From contig NZ_JBHTDD010000004.1 of NCBI RefSeq assembly GCF_042666615.1, positions 124,001-188,000 on the forward strand: a stretch of 64,000 nt of DNA. The letters are read 5' to 3'. A model generated the notes under the pieces. The model was not told the origin of the DNA and searched no databases. It was given only the letters and a program-made list of their open reading frames with translations. The position numbers and the translations under genes were made by a program. Source of the stretch: KBS50 sp042666615. Lineage in GTDB: Bacteria; Actinomycetota; Actinomycetes; Mycobacteriales; Micromonosporaceae. Position 1 is the first letter of the stretch, and the number at the start of each line of letters is the position of its first letter. Shown here one piece after another: positions 23,839 through 34,578 of the stretch.

Positions 23839-25188
23839 TCACGTCTGGTTCGAGACGGGTGGGGTCACCGGGTCCAGCCGGCCGATGGTCAACGCCACCC
23901 GCAACGCGTACGCGTCCCGGGCGGTCAGCGGCGAATAGCCGGTCACCTCGGCGATCCGTCGCAACCGGTAGCGGACCGTGTTGGGGTGCACGTACAACGT
24001 GCGCGCGGCACTCTCCAGCACGCCGCCGCTGGCGAAGAACGCGTCCAGCGTGGCCAGCAGTTCCCCACCGGCGCGAACCAGCACGGCGAAGACGTCCTGC
24101 CGCAGGCTGCGACGGGCCTCCGAGTCGCCGGCCAACGCCCGTTCCGGCAGCAGGTCGACCGCCGCGACCGGGCGGGGTGCCGCCGGCCAGGCGGGGGCGG
24201 CGCGGTAGCCGGCGACCGCGGCCCGCGCCGACTCCGTGGCGTCGTCCAGATTGGGTACGGCCTGACCCACCACCACCGGACCCGGACCGAACCCGGCCAG
24301 CAGCCGCTCGGTGGTGGCCAGCGGCTCGGGGGCACCGCCGAGCACCACCACCAGGCGGTCCCCGTGCACCCCACCGATGATCTCCACCCCCAACCGGCGG
24401 GCAGCCCGGTAGAGGGTGTGCAGCACGGCGGCCACCTCACCGCCCGGTGAACGGCCCACCGCAACCGCCACCGGCTGGGCGTCCGCCCAGCCCAGCGCGG
24501 CCGCCCGGCTGGCCAGCACGTCCCGGGAGTCGCCGCGCAGCAGGGCGTCCACCAGCAGCGCCTGGAGCCGGGCATCCCAGGCGCCCCGGTTCTCGGCCGC
24601 CCTCGCGTAGACCCGGGCGGCGGAGAAGGCGATCTCCCGGGAGAACCGGAGAACCGCCTCGCGCAGCGGCTGTTCCTCTCCGGTCGCGGCCAGGTGCGGC
24701 ACCTGCTCCTCCACCACGTCGATCGTCACCTTGATCAACGCGACGGTCTGTTGGAGGCTGATCGTGCGCGCCAGCGTTCGGGGGGCCGCCGCGAACACCT
24801 CGTCGGAGACCTCCTGCGGGCTGTCCGCCGCACCGCCGCCCTTGCGCAGCCACTCGACGAGCGACCGGACGCCGGCCTGGGCGACAAGCATGACCCAGGA
24901 GCGTTGTTCCGCCGGGAGACCGCGGAACCACGGCAGGGTCTCCTCCATCCTGGTCACGCTGGCGGTGGCGAGGGCGCCCGCGGACCGCTCGATCCGGCGC
25001 AGGGTGGCGGTCAGGTCCGGGGCGCTCGGCGCCGGTCGGGCGGCGGAGGGGTCCGGGGCGTTCGGCGCCGGTCGGGCGGCGGAGGGGTCCGGGGCGTTCG
25101 GCGCCGGTCGGGCGGCGGCCGCGCGTGGCCCGTCCACGCCGTCGCCCCCGGCCTCACCCTCGGGGGTCGATCCGGTCGGCATTCGCAC
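23839..25188 (-). CDS. PucR/CdaR-family regulator (FasR-type activator of fatty-acid genes)
   Basis: 449 residues. The C-terminal helix-turn-helix of the PucR/CdaR type is clear (LESAARTLYVHPNTVRYRLR, then RIAEVTGYSPLTARDAYALR). The middle is the usual GGDEF-like region with no intact catalytic loop. Immediate upstream position to fabD is that of FasR, which activates the fab operon in Streptomyces. The N-terminal ~60 residues are an unusual low-complexity extension with three RPAPNAPDPSAA-like units encoded by a 36-bp tandem DNA repeat. GTG 25188 or ATG 25182 are both possible starts. Function by context is likely but not proven. Confidence 0.85.
   Translation of the reverse strand: MRMPTGSTPEGEAGGDGVDGPRAAAARPAPNAPDPSAARPAPNAPDPSAARPAPSAPDLTATLRRIERSAGALATASVTRMEETLPWFRGLPAEQRSWVMLVAQAGVRSLVEWLRKGGGAADSPQEVSDEVFAAAPRTLARTISLQQTVALIKVTIDVVEEQVPHLAATGEEQPLREAVLRFSREIAFSAARVYARAAENRGAWDARLQALLVDALLRGDSRDVLASRAAALGWADAQPVAVAVGRSPGGEVAAVLHTLYRAARRLGVEIIGGVHGDRLVVVLGGAPEPLATTERLLAGFGPGPVVVGQAVPNLDDATESARAAVAGYRAAPAWPAAPRPVAAVDLLPERALAGDSEARRSLRQDVFAVLVRAGGELLATLDAFFASGGVLESAARTLYVHPNTVRYRLRRIAEVTGYSPLTARDAYALRVALTIGRLDPVTPPVSNQT
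25019..25116. repeat. 36-bp tandem repeat inside the FasR-type gene
   Basis: The unit begins GGGGCGTTCGGCGCCGGTCG and repeats as 25019-25054 (one base different), 25055-25090 and a partial third copy 25091-25116. In frame it encodes RPAPNAPDPSAA-like units. Copy number could change by slippage without breaking the reading frame. Confidence 0.8.
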
Positions 25189-25259
25189 AGCCTGTCACGT
25201 CGACACCGGCCGGGCGCGCTGAGGGAGGGGAAGAGCGAGATCGATCTTTCGGTTGTGCC

Positions 25260-25919
25260 TCACGGCACCGGGAGCCCGAGATCCTGGGCGAGGATCGCGG
25301 CCTGTACCCGGCTTCGCAGTTCCAGCTTCGCCAGGATCCGGCTGACGTGCGTCTTGGCGGTGCTCTCCGCCATCGCCAGCCGTTCGGCTAGTTGCTGGTT
25401 GGACAGCCCGAGGCCGAGGCAGGCGAGCACGTCCCGTTCCCGCGGGGTCAGGCTGTCCACCGCCGCCCGGGCGGTTGCCGACGGGCTTGGCGCCGTGGCG
25501 GCGAAGGCGCGGATCAGCCGGCGGGTCACCCCGGGCGCCACGATCCCCTCGCCGCCGGCGACGGTCCGGACCGCCGCCACCAGGCCCTCCGCGTCCGTAT
25601 CCTTGAGCAGGAAGCCGGCCGCCCCGGCCCGCAGCGCGCCGAAGACGTACTCGTCGAGGTCGAACGTCGTCAGCACCAGCACGTCGGCCAGTCCTTCGGC
25701 GACGATGCGGCGGGTCGCCGAAATGCCGTCCAGCCGGGGCATCCGCACATCCAGGACGGCCACCGCGGGACGCAACTCCCGGCAGGCGGTCACCGCATCC
25801 TCGCCGTCGGCGGCCTGTCCGACCACCGTGATGTCCGGGGCGCCGGCCAGGATCAGGGCCAATCCCGCCCGCACTGCCTCCTGGTCGTCGGCCAGCACCA
25901 CCCGGATCTTTCCAGTCAC
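25260..25919 (-). CDS. NarL/LuxR-type response regulator
   Basis: 219 residues. The receiver domain begins IRVVLADDQEAVRAGLALIL with the paired acidic site (Asp11, Asp12), the phosphorylated Asp in VAVLDVRMPRLDG and the late Lys in GFLLKDTD. A LuxR-type helix-turn-helix ends the protein (SLTPRERDVLACLGLGLSNQ). The GTG start overlaps the stop of the histidine kinase by GTGA, so the pair is cotranslated. Targets are unknown; no adjacent gene is an obvious candidate, although the CopC and membrane-protein genes are close. Confidence 0.93.
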   Translation of the reverse strand: MTGKIRVVLADDQEAVRAGLALILAGAPDITVVGQAADGEDAVTACRELRPAVAVLDVRMPRLDGISATRRIVAEGLADVLVLTTFDLDEYVFGALRAGAAGFLLKDTDAEGLVAAVRTVAGGEGIVAPGVTRRLIRAFAATAPSPSATARAAVDSLTPRERDVLACLGLGLSNQQLAERLAMAESTAKTHVSRILAKLELRSRVQAAILAQDLGLPVP

Positions 25920-27148
25920 CCGGCCAACACCTCCTCGGTGGTGGGCAGCTCCGCGCGGACCCGCCAGCGCCGGTCCGCCGGGCCGGCCTCGAACCGACCG
26001 GCCACCAGCGCGGCCCGCTCCCGCATGCCGATCAGTCCGGCACCGGCCCCGGGTACGGCGGACGGGACCGGCTCGGTCGGCAGCGGGTTCTCCACGGTGA
26101 CCGTCACCCGGTCCGGCTGGTAGCCGACGATAAGCGCCACCTCGCCGTGACCGTGCTTGAGGGCGTTGGTGAGGGACTCCTGCACGATCCGGTAGGCCGC
26201 GAGGTCCACCCCGACCGGCAGCTCCCGCGCCTCGCCCGTGATGTCGGCCCGGATGGCCAGCCCGGCGGCCCGGGAGCGCTCCAGCAACTCGTCGAGGTCG
26301 GCCAGGCTGACCCGGGTGGCCGGCTCCACGCCGGGCTCCTCGCCGCTGGCGAGTTCGCCGGATTCCCGGCCGGTGGCCTGGTTCCCGGGGTCGCGCAGCA
26401 GGCCGATCATCTGGCGCATCTCGGTGAGCCCGCGCACGCTGTTCTCCCGGATCACCCGGAGGGCCTGGTCGACCTGTGCCTGGTCCAGGTCGCGGACGGA
26501 CAACACCGCGGTGGCGTGCAGGGCGACCGCGCTGAGATGGTTGGCGACCACGTCGTGCAACTCGCGGGCCATCCGGTGCCGTTCCGCGGTGACGGCCTGG
26601 CTACGGTCCAGTTCGACCAGCCGGGCGGTCTGCTCGGACTGGGCTCGGGCGGCGGCGGCCTGGTCACGGTACTGCCGCACGCTGATCCCGGTGAGCACCG
26701 GCAGCAGCCCGGCCAGCACCACGATCACGCCGAAGGCGACCCCGGACCAGCGGCCGGTGACCAGCACCCCCGCCGCCGCACTGAGCACGGTCAGCCCGAT
26801 GGTGACCCGGAGCAGCCACCGCCAGGTGCGCGGTGAGCCGTACACGCAGGCGTCGTAGAGCACCTGGGTGTAGACAAGCACGGTGGCCAGGGACCCGCAG
26901 AAGATCTGGTCGACGGCGACGGCGACGGTGCCCAGGGCCAGGCTGCCGCGGCTGGCAACCCGGCGCAGCGCCACCGCCACGCAGGTGGCCAGCAGGGTCA
27001 CCGCGGACCACGCCGTCGGCTCGGGCGCGTCCGGGTCGAGCCGCCAGTCCGCCCCGACGGCCAGCAGGAGCAGGCCACCGGCGTACGAGGCGGCGGCCAA
27101 CCCGGCGTCGCGCACCCACGTCCGCCGCCAGAGCGCCGCACCTGTCAT
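25916..27148 (-). CDS. NarL-type sensor histidine kinase
   Basis: 410 residues from ATG 27148. The N-terminal half has four to six membrane spans, followed by a coiled linker (QYRDQAAAARAQSEQTARLV), a HisKA_3 phosphoacceptor box (HRMARELHDVVANHLSAVAL with the phosphorylated His) and an HATPase domain (YRIVQESLTNALKHG for the N-box and GAGAGLIGMRERA for the G-box). There is no large extracellular sensor domain, so it likely senses the membrane or an intramembrane signal. It is upstream of and overlapping its response regulator. Confidence 0.92.
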   Translation of the reverse strand: MTGAALWRRTWVRDAGLAAASYAGGLLLLAVGADWRLDPDAPEPTAWSAVTLLATCVAVALRRVASRGSLALGTVAVAVDQIFCGSLATVLVYTQVLYDACVYGSPRTWRWLLRVTIGLTVLSAAAGVLVTGRWSGVAFGVIVVLAGLLPVLTGISVRQYRDQAAAARAQSEQTARLVELDRSQAVTAERHRMARELHDVVANHLSAVALHATAVLSVRDLDQAQVDQALRVIRENSVRGLTEMRQMIGLLRDPGNQATGRESGELASGEEPGVEPATRVSLADLDELLERSRAAGLAIRADITGEARELPVGVDLAAYRIVQESLTNALKHGHGEVALIVGYQPDRVTVTVENPLPTEPVPSAVPGAGAGLIGMRERAALVAGRFEAGPADRRWRVRAELPTTEEVLAG

Positions 27149-27648
27149 GCCCCGATCCCAGCACACCGCCGCCCGCCCCACCTCATCCCCGGGTACCGGC
27201 CCGGTCACCGCCCGTCCGTCGAATGGTGTATGCGTGCCCGGCCCGGCCTCCGGGACGATCTTCGGGGACGGTGCCGGCGAGCCTGTCGGTAACGACCAGT
27301 ACGGTGGGCAGACCGGACGCGGTGGCGGTCGCCCGGTGCACCGGCTCCGGCGGGGTCACCGGCCGCGGACCACCGACGACGTCGAGGTCTAGGGGGGCCG
27401 ATGGTGCACGGGGAGGTCGGGCGCGACTGCGTCGACGGTGAGCAGCCCTGCCGGTCGGGGGAGGCGGCCGGGGCGGCGGGCACCGCCGCCGGGCGACCGG
27501 CGGCCGGCGCGGACGGATTCACCCCCTGCCAGAGCATTCTGCCCGGCTGGGCGGGCGGCCATCGGCACGGCGGCGTGCGACCGCGCAGCCGGCGGGTTCG
27601 TCGGGAACGCCCACCCGGCCGATGGTGCTGATATGGCGCGCTGCCGGG
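27149..27648. other. 500-nt region without a supported gene
   Basis: Several long open frames cross this region on both strands, but their translations are Arg/Pro/Gly-rich and none has a good start and ribosome binding site. On the minus strand around 27195-27380 one frame reads like ordinary protein for a stretch (LPTVLVVTDRLAGTVPEDRP), so a decayed gene is possible. No repeats or RNA genes seen. Confidence 0.35.
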
Positions 27649-28278
27649 TCAGCGGGTACGGCGGCGGACCAGCAGCGCGATCCCGCCGATACCGAGCGTG
27701 AGCACGACGATGAGCCCGGCGTTGAGCAGGAACAACCGTCGCAACTCGCCCAGCACCCGGTCGAGGTTCTGCTTCGGGTCGACGTCCTCGTCCACAAGCG
27801 AGTCGCCGCCGCCGAAGCCGCCGGTGATGCTCTCTGCCTGCTCGGGGAGGGGCACCCCGGCGGCCCGCAGGGTCTCGGACATGTTGAGCCGTCCGTAGAA
27901 CCACGCGGGGGTCCTACCCGGCCGGCACGCCCGGGGTCCGCCCTTGGCCAGCGGGTAGAGGTCGTACGTCTGCTTGGCCGCTCCCTCGACGTCGACCACG
28001 AGCGTGTACTTGTGACCCAGGTCGGCGTCTTTCGGCGCGCCGCCCTGCCCCGCGCCGCTCAGCCAGCTCACCTGGCCGAGCAGGGCCGCGAACAGGGCCT
28101 CGTCCTCCTTGGCATGCACGACCAGCGGCTCGCCGAGGCCCGTTCCGCTGATCGTGACCGAGGTGGGCGTCGGGCGGGGGGCCGCGTGGGCGGGATCGAC
28201 CGACCCGATCAGCGCCGCGGCGGCGCCCGCCAGGACGACCAGCAGGGAACCGATCCGGCGTCTCATCCCACACACCAT
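27649..28278 (-). CDS. Secreted membrane-anchored hypothetical protein
   Basis: 209 residues. An N-terminal signal peptide (RRRIGSLLVVLAGAAAALIG, cleavage near HAAPRP) leads into an extracellular domain, and a C-terminal membrane span (LLNAGLIVVLTLGIGGIALL) ends in a short basic cytoplasmic tail (VRRRTR). This topology gives a type I cell-surface protein. The start at 28278 has GGAGG 7-8 nt upstream. The extracellular part has one CRPG cysteine and no recognisable catalytic motif. It is divergent from the CopC-like gene, which has the same signal-domain-anchor layout. Family unknown. Confidence 0.65.
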   Translation of the reverse strand: MVCGMRRRIGSLLVVLAGAAAALIGSVDPAHAAPRPTPTSVTISGTGLGEPLVVHAKEDEALFAALLGQVSWLSGAGQGGAPKDADLGHKYTLVVDVEGAAKQTYDLYPLAKGGPRACRPGRTPAWFYGRLNMSETLRAAGVPLPEQAESITGGFGGGDSLVDEDVDPKQNLDRVLGELRRLFLLNAGLIVVLTLGIGGIALLVRRRTR

Positions 28279-28503
28279 GGCCGACCTCCTCGCCCAGTAT
28301 GTACGGCTGGCGCCCTGCGGATCCCGGACGCAATAGGTGATCATCGCTGGCCGGGTACCGTTTGTCGGGTTCCGGTGCGACGATTGCGCAGATCACCGCT
28401 CGGGGAGCAGCCACCCACCGGTATGTGGAACTTTCCACGATCCCGCACCGACAAATCTTCGAAACGTGATCGACATTGGAATCGTAACCGGATGGAGGCC
28501 ATC

Positions 28504-29124
28504 GTGGGGGACCGGGTCACGCGGGCCGTCGGCCTGCTCGCGGCGAGCCTGCTGGGTGCGCTGGCCGCGGTCTCGCCAGCGGGACCGGCGGCCGCGCACA
28601 ACTCGCTCACCGGAAGCGTCCCGGCCAACGGCGCCCGGGTCGCGACAGCGCCGGCCGTCGTGCAGTTGACCTTCCTGGCGAAGCTCAATCCACAGCGGAC
28701 GAAGGTCGTGGTGACCGGTCCGGACAACGTCGACGCCGTCGGCGGCGCCCCCGCCTTCGCCGGATCCAAGGTCACGGTGCCGTTCCGACCGGGACTGGCC
28801 GGGCTCTACATCGTCTCGTACGAGGTGGGCTCGGCCGACGGGCATCCGGTCAAGGGGGAGGTCCGGTTCACCCTGACCACCGGCACCGCGGCGGCCCCAC
28901 CGACCGGCACGCCGTCCCCGGGAACCTCGCCGGGCGGCGCTGAGCCGTCCGGCACCGGCGCGCCTACCTCCGCGACGGTCTCCGGAACCCCCGACGCCGC
29001 ACCGGCTCCGGCCGCGTCCGCCGGTGAGTCCGGCCGTGGATGGCTGGTCGGCGGCCTGCTGGTCGGCCTCCTCCTGGTGGCTGGCGTGGTCGGGACGCTT
29101 GTCGTCCGCCGCCGCCGTTCGTAG
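28504..29124 (+). CDS. CopC-domain secreted copper-binding protein with C-terminal anchor
   Basis: 206 residues. After a signal peptide the mature protein begins AHNSLTGSVPANGARV, the typical CopC start in which the first His helps bind copper; the domain closes with EVGSADGHPVKGEVRFTL, including the conserved DGHP His. A Pro/Thr/Ser linker and one C-terminal membrane span (GWLVGGLLVGLLLVAGVVGT) tether it outside the membrane. In actinobacteria such proteins often pair with CopD/YcnJ copper transporters, but none is adjacent here. The GTG at 28504 has GGAGG 5 nt upstream; the ATG at 28492 overlaps that site and is less likely. Confidence 0.85.
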   Translation: MGDRVTRAVGLLAASLLGALAAVSPAGPAAAHNSLTGSVPANGARVATAPAVVQLTFLAKLNPQRTKVVVTGPDNVDAVGGAPAFAGSKVTVPFRPGLAGLYIVSYEVGSADGHPVKGEVRFTLTTGTAAAPPTGTPSPGTSPGGAEPSGTGAPTSATVSGTPDAAPAPAASAGESGRGWLVGGLLVGLLLVAGVVGTLVVRRRRS

Positions 29125-29169
29125 CGGGCGGGATTACCCAAGCTCCGGGCCGACTGGTAGAAGTAAGGC

Positions 29170-30483
29170 ATGTCCAGCCATGCCGACCGTTACCTCGTCC
29201 GTCCCGGCCGCGCCTCCGACGGCGCCGAGCTGTCCCGTCTGCAGGCGGCGGTGCAGTTGCAGCCGAAGACCGGTGGGAGTCCGCACTCCGGCATCGCGGC
29301 CTGGGTGGACGGGCTGATGTCCGGCGACCATCCGTCGGTCAAGCCCGACGACTTCCTGGTCGTCGAGGAACGGTCCACGGGCCGGCCGGTGGCCAGCCTG
29401 GTGAGCCTGCGACAGGACTGGAGGTTGGCCGGGCTCCGGCTGCCGGTGACCCAGGTGGAACTGGTCGGCACCGACCCGGAGCATCGCGGGCACCGGCTCG
29501 CCCAGCGGCTGTTCGCCGCGCTGCACGAGCGGTGCGCGGCCGACGGGGTGCCGATCCAGATGATCGAGGGGATCCCGTACTTCTACCGCCGGCTCGGCTA
29601 CGACTACGCCTTGTCCAACGGCGGTGCTTCCGCCGTGCCGGCCGCGGCACTGCCTGCCCCCGAGGACCGTGGCATGGTTGTCCGTCCGGCCACCGTCGCC
29701 GACGCGACCGCCCTCGCCCGCGTCGACGAGCGGGTCGGTGACGATGGCGCGCTGGTCTGCCCCCGCGACGCGGCGGTCTGGCGGCACGAGATCGCCGGCC
29801 GGGCATCGGCCGACCTGGTCCGGCGCCAGGTCACCGTCCTGGCGAACGGCGATGAGGTGCGGGGCTACCTGGTGCACGGCGCCCGGCTGTACGCCGGCGG
29901 TGAACTTGCCGTCTTCGCGGCCGCCTGCGAACGGCCGGCCGACTGGCCGACGGCGACCGCCGCCATGTACGCGTACCTGGGCGACGCCGGCCGACGGTAC
30001 GCGACCGCGGACCGGCCGTTCACCGCGATTCACCCCATCCTCGACGTGGACCATCCGCTGGCGCGGTTCGGCCCGGCCGGCGTACCGCGTCGCGCGAGGG
30101 CCTGGTATGTCCGCACCGGCGACCCGATCGACCTGCTCGGCCGGCTGGCCCCGGTGCTGCGGGCCCGGTGGGCCGCCGCCGGACTCCGCTGGCCCGTGTC
30201 CGAGCTGGTCATCGACACGTACGGTCGCGCCGCCCGATTGCGGTTCACCGACGGCGAGCTGGCGGCCGTGACGCCGGCACCGGGCGCCGCCGACCCGAGC
30301 ACCGATCCCGGTACGCACGCGGCCATCCCACCGGACGCCGTGCTCCAGTTGGCGCTCGGCTACCGGACCCTCGCCGAGGTGCTCGACGCCTGGCCGGACT
30401 GCCTGCTCCGGGACCGGCTCACCGAGCGTTTCCTGGCGGCGGCGTTTCCCCGGGTGCCGAACCGGCTCTGGACCCGCACCTGA
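29170..30483 (+). CDS. GNAT-family N-acetyltransferase (two-domain, Eis-like size)
   Basis: 437 residues. The N-terminal GNAT domain has the acetyl-CoA loop VELVGTDPEHRGHRLAQRLF and the strand-helix region YFYRRLGYDYAL; a second GNAT-like half follows (VVRPATVADATALARVDERV) and then a longer C-terminal region. Length and two-GNAT order resemble Eis-type acetyltransferases that acetylate amines, including some aminoglycosides, but the Eis family is not certain and the C-terminal region is not clearly SCP-like. Substrate unknown. It is convergent with gltX. Confidence 0.75.
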   Translation: MSSHADRYLVRPGRASDGAELSRLQAAVQLQPKTGGSPHSGIAAWVDGLMSGDHPSVKPDDFLVVEERSTGRPVASLVSLRQDWRLAGLRLPVTQVELVGTDPEHRGHRLAQRLFAALHERCAADGVPIQMIEGIPYFYRRLGYDYALSNGGASAVPAAALPAPEDRGMVVRPATVADATALARVDERVGDDGALVCPRDAAVWRHEIAGRASADLVRRQVTVLANGDEVRGYLVHGARLYAGGELAVFAAACERPADWPTATAAMYAYLGDAGRRYATADRPFTAIHPILDVDHPLARFGPAGVPRRARAWYVRTGDPIDLLGRLAPVLRARWAAAGLRWPVSELVIDTYGRAARLRFTDGELAAVTPAPGAADPSTDPGTHAAIPPDAVLQLALGYRTLAEVLDAWPDCLLRDRLTERFLAAAFPRVPNRLWTRT

Positions 30484-30489
30484 CACTTG

Positions 30490-30505
30490 GCCCGGGGTGC
30501 CGGGC
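30490..30505. terminator. Short hairpin between convergent acetyltransferase and gltX
   Basis: GCCCGG and CCGGGC form a 6-bp stem around GGTG in the 24-nt gap between two stop codons. Position supports a shared terminator; the stem is short. Confidence 0.4.
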
Positions 30506-30507
30506 AG

Positions 30508-31917
30508 TCAGGGCAGCCGGATCCGGGCGGCCCGCAGCCGCACCAGCGTGCGGTCCCGGCCGAGCACCTCCAGCGACTCGAACAGCGGCAGCCCGACGGT
30601 ACGGCCCGTCACCGCCACCCTGACCGGCGCCTGGGCCTTGCCGAGCTTGAGCCCTCGGTCGGCGCCGACCCGCTCCAGGGTCGCCTTCAGTGTCTCCGAG
30701 GTCCAGTCCGGGACGGCCTCGAACTCGGCGACGGTGGCGTCGAGCAGCTCGGCCGAGCCCTCCTTCATCGCCTTCGCCCAGGCCGCCTCGTCGATGAGCG
30801 GCGTGTCGAGGAACAGGAAGTCGACGTTGGGAACGATCTCGCTGAGCACCGCGATCCGGGTCTGCGCCAACGGCGCCACCGCGGCGAACGCGGTCGCGTC
30901 GAACTCCTCCGGCTGCCACGGCGGCGGCGGGATGGTGTCGGTGCCGGTGAGCCACGGCCGGCAGGCCGCGGTGAATTCCTCGATCGACAGTGCCCGAATG
31001 TAGTCGCCGTTGAACGCTCGCAGCTTCTTCTCGTCGAAGAACGCGGGGGAGGGGTTCACGTCCTCCAGCCGGTACTCCGACTCGATCACCGACCACGGAA
31101 CGATTTCTCGGTCCCCGGATGGCGCCCAGCCGAGCAGCATCAGGTAGTTGCGCATCGCGTCGGGCAGGTAACCCTCGTCACGGTAGGCCTCGAGCGCCAC
31201 CTTGTCCCGCCGCTTGGACAGCTTCTGCCGCTTCTCGTTGACCACCACGGGGACGTGCGCCCAGATCGGCGGTTTCACCCCCAACGCCTCCCAGAGCAGC
31301 TGCTGCTTGGGCGTGTTGGGCAGGTGCTCCTCGGCCCTGATCACGTGCGTGATGCCCTGCGTCATGTCATCCACGACGTTGGCCAGCAGGAACACCGGTG
31401 AACCGTCGCCGCGGGCGATCACGAAGTCCTCGATGAGCCGGTTCTCGAAGGTCGGCTCACCGCGGATCAGGTCGACCACCGCGGTGACGCCCTCGTCCGG
31501 GGTGCGGAACCGCAGCGCCCGCTTCTCGCCGGGGTCCAGCGCGCGGTCCCGGCAGTGGCCGTCGTACCCGGAGTACTGCGTCCCGCCGCGCAGCTGCACG
31601 TCCTCGCGGGTGCAGTCGCAGTAGTACGCCCGGCCGCCCGCGTACAGCCGCTGGGCGGCGGCCCGGTGCTCGGCGGCGTTCTCCGACTGGAAGTACGGGC
31701 CCTCGTAGCTGCCGCGCTCGATGCCGATCCAGTCCATCGCCGACAGGATGCCCTCGGTCCACTCGGGGCGGTTGCGGGCGGCGTCGGTGTCCTCGACGCG
31801 CAGCACGAACACCCCGCCCTGCTGCTTGGCGAAGATCCAGTTCTGCAGCGCCGACCGGGCGCCGCCGACATGGAACATACCGGTCGGGGAGGGGGCGAAG
31901 CGCACGCGTACCGTCAC
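30508..31917 (-). CDS. gltX: Glutamyl-tRNA synthetase
   Basis: 469 residues. The class I signatures are present: the HIGH-type motif as PSPTGMFHVGGARSA and the KMSKS-type motif as KLSKRRDK. It charges tRNA-Glu with glutamate for translation and for haem synthesis; in actinobacteria without GlnRS the enzyme usually also misacylates tRNA-Gln. Zinc-site cysteines are present (YYCDCTRED). The GTG start gives MTVRVRFAPSPTG, the normal N-terminus. Length normal. Confidence 0.96.
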   Translation of the reverse strand: MTVRVRFAPSPTGMFHVGGARSALQNWIFAKQQGGVFVLRVEDTDAARNRPEWTEGILSAMDWIGIERGSYEGPYFQSENAAEHRAAAQRLYAGGRAYYCDCTREDVQLRGGTQYSGYDGHCRDRALDPGEKRALRFRTPDEGVTAVVDLIRGEPTFENRLIEDFVIARGDGSPVFLLANVVDDMTQGITHVIRAEEHLPNTPKQQLLWEALGVKPPIWAHVPVVVNEKRQKLSKRRDKVALEAYRDEGYLPDAMRNYLMLLGWAPSGDREIVPWSVIESEYRLEDVNPSPAFFDEKKLRAFNGDYIRALSIEEFTAACRPWLTGTDTIPPPPWQPEEFDATAFAAVAPLAQTRIAVLSEIVPNVDFLFLDTPLIDEAAWAKAMKEGSAELLDATVAEFEAVPDWTSETLKATLERVGADRGLKLGKAQAPVRVAVTGRTVGLPLFESLEVLGRDRTLVRLRAARIRLP

Positions 31918-32033
31918 GACCCCAGCCTACGGTCGACGCCCGGGGTGCCCGCCACCAGGTTTACCTACCAGCCTGATCAGGGCAGACAGGACCGGCCGGA
32001 GGGTGGGGCGCCCCCCGCGGTCGAGGAGGGGCC

Positions 32034-33269
<1,236 letters not shown>

Positions 33270-33303
33270 CCGGAAGGCCGGCGCCGTCCGCTCGCCGCGT
33301 CGC

Positions 33304-34578
33304 TCACGGCACCGAGCGGATGCGCAGCACCAGCACGCTGCCGAGCACGGTCACCACCGCGGTCACCACGTACAGGGTGGGATAGCCGCCGAGGTGGACG
33401 ACGATCGGCGCGGACAGCGCCGGGCCGAGCACCTGGGGGGCCGAGTTCGCGATGTTGATCACGCCTAGGTCCTTCCCCCGGTCGGTGGCCCGGGGCAGCA
33501 CCTGGGTGATCAGCGCGGCGTCCACCGCGAGATAGACGCCGTACCCGGCGCCGAGCAGCAGCGCGGCGATCATCGCCATGGGCCACATCGGCCACCCGGC
33601 CAGCAACAGCGCCGCCACGGCCATCACCAGACCGGACACGATCACGTACACCTTGCGCCGGCCGGAGGCGTCGGAGAGCCGGCCGGAAACCACGGCGGTG
33701 GCCATCATGCCCATGGTGTAGAGCAGGATCAGCACCAGCAGCCCGCCCTGCGGGTCCGCCAGCCGGACCCGGTCGGTGAGAAAGTAGAGCAGGTAGAGCG
33801 TGCCGAGGGCGTTGCCCATCTGCACCAGGAACCGGGTGGCCCAGGCCCACGCGAAGTCGGGGTACCGGCGCGGACTGATCCACATCCCGGCTGCCAGCGC
33901 CCGCCAGCGCAGCACCGGCCGGTTCGCCCGGGGCAGCGGATCGTCCGGCGTGAACAGGGCGAACGGGACCGCCAGCAGAATCACGGCGCCGGCTACCGCC
34001 GCGTAGCCGGCGGCGTTCCCGGTCACCAGCGCCGTGACCAGCAGCGCGCCGACGACCAGGCCGAGCGCCTGCGGGATGCCGATCCAGCCCGACACGCCGC
34101 CGCGCTGGGTCACCGGCACCCGGTCCGGCACCGCCGCGGTGAGGCTGGCCAGCATCGCGTTGAAGCACACCTGAGCGGCCACCCAGGCGACCGCCACCCC
34201 GGCCACCGTCCGCTGCTGCGCGAGCAGCAGCAGCGACGCCGCGCCGAGCAGCGCGCCGCCGACCGTCCAGACGTGCCGGCGGCCGAGGTCCCGGCCGAAC
34301 AACCGGAGGCAGGTGCGGTCCGACAGCGCCCCGGCCAGCGGGTTGGCGACCACGGCCGCCAGCGCGCCCAGCCCGGTGACCAGGCCGAACATTGTTTCCT
34401 TGCCGGCCGGGTCGATCCGCTCGATCTGCTGCGGCAGCAGGATCTGGATCGGCGTGAAGAAGGCCATCCAGACGCCGAGGTTGGCCGCGAAGATCAGCGC
34501 GATCCACCGGCCGCGGACCCGGACTGTCGGTTCGGTGAGCGCCGCCGGCACTCCCGGAGTGGGGTCGAGGGTGGTCAC
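33304..34578 (-). CDS. MFS transporter (probable sugar/glycoside permease)
   Basis: 424 residues with 12 predicted membrane spans. The MFS loop 2-3 motif is degenerate (GALSDRTCLRLFGRDLGRRH), as in sugar-proton symporters and sucrose/cellobiose-type carriers. Its GTG start overlaps the beta-glucosidase stop by GTGA, so the two are translated together; import of a beta-glucoside and its intracellular hydrolysis is the natural reading. That substrate is inferred from the partner. No LacI or ROK regulator is adjacent. Confidence 0.8.
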   Translation of the reverse strand: MTTLDPTPGVPAALTEPTVRVRGRWIALIFAANLGVWMAFFTPIQILLPQQIERIDPAGKETMFGLVTGLGALAAVVANPLAGALSDRTCLRLFGRDLGRRHVWTVGGALLGAASLLLLAQQRTVAGVAVAWVAAQVCFNAMLASLTAAVPDRVPVTQRGGVSGWIGIPQALGLVVGALLVTALVTGNAAGYAAVAGAVILLAVPFALFTPDDPLPRANRPVLRWRALAAGMWISPRRYPDFAWAWATRFLVQMGNALGTLYLLYFLTDRVRLADPQGGLLVLILLYTMGMMATAVVSGRLSDASGRRKVYVIVSGLVMAVAALLLAGWPMWPMAMIAALLLGAGYGVYLAVDAALITQVLPRATDRGKDLGVINIANSAPQVLGPALSAPIVVHLGGYPTLYVVTAVVTVLGSVLVLRIRSVP

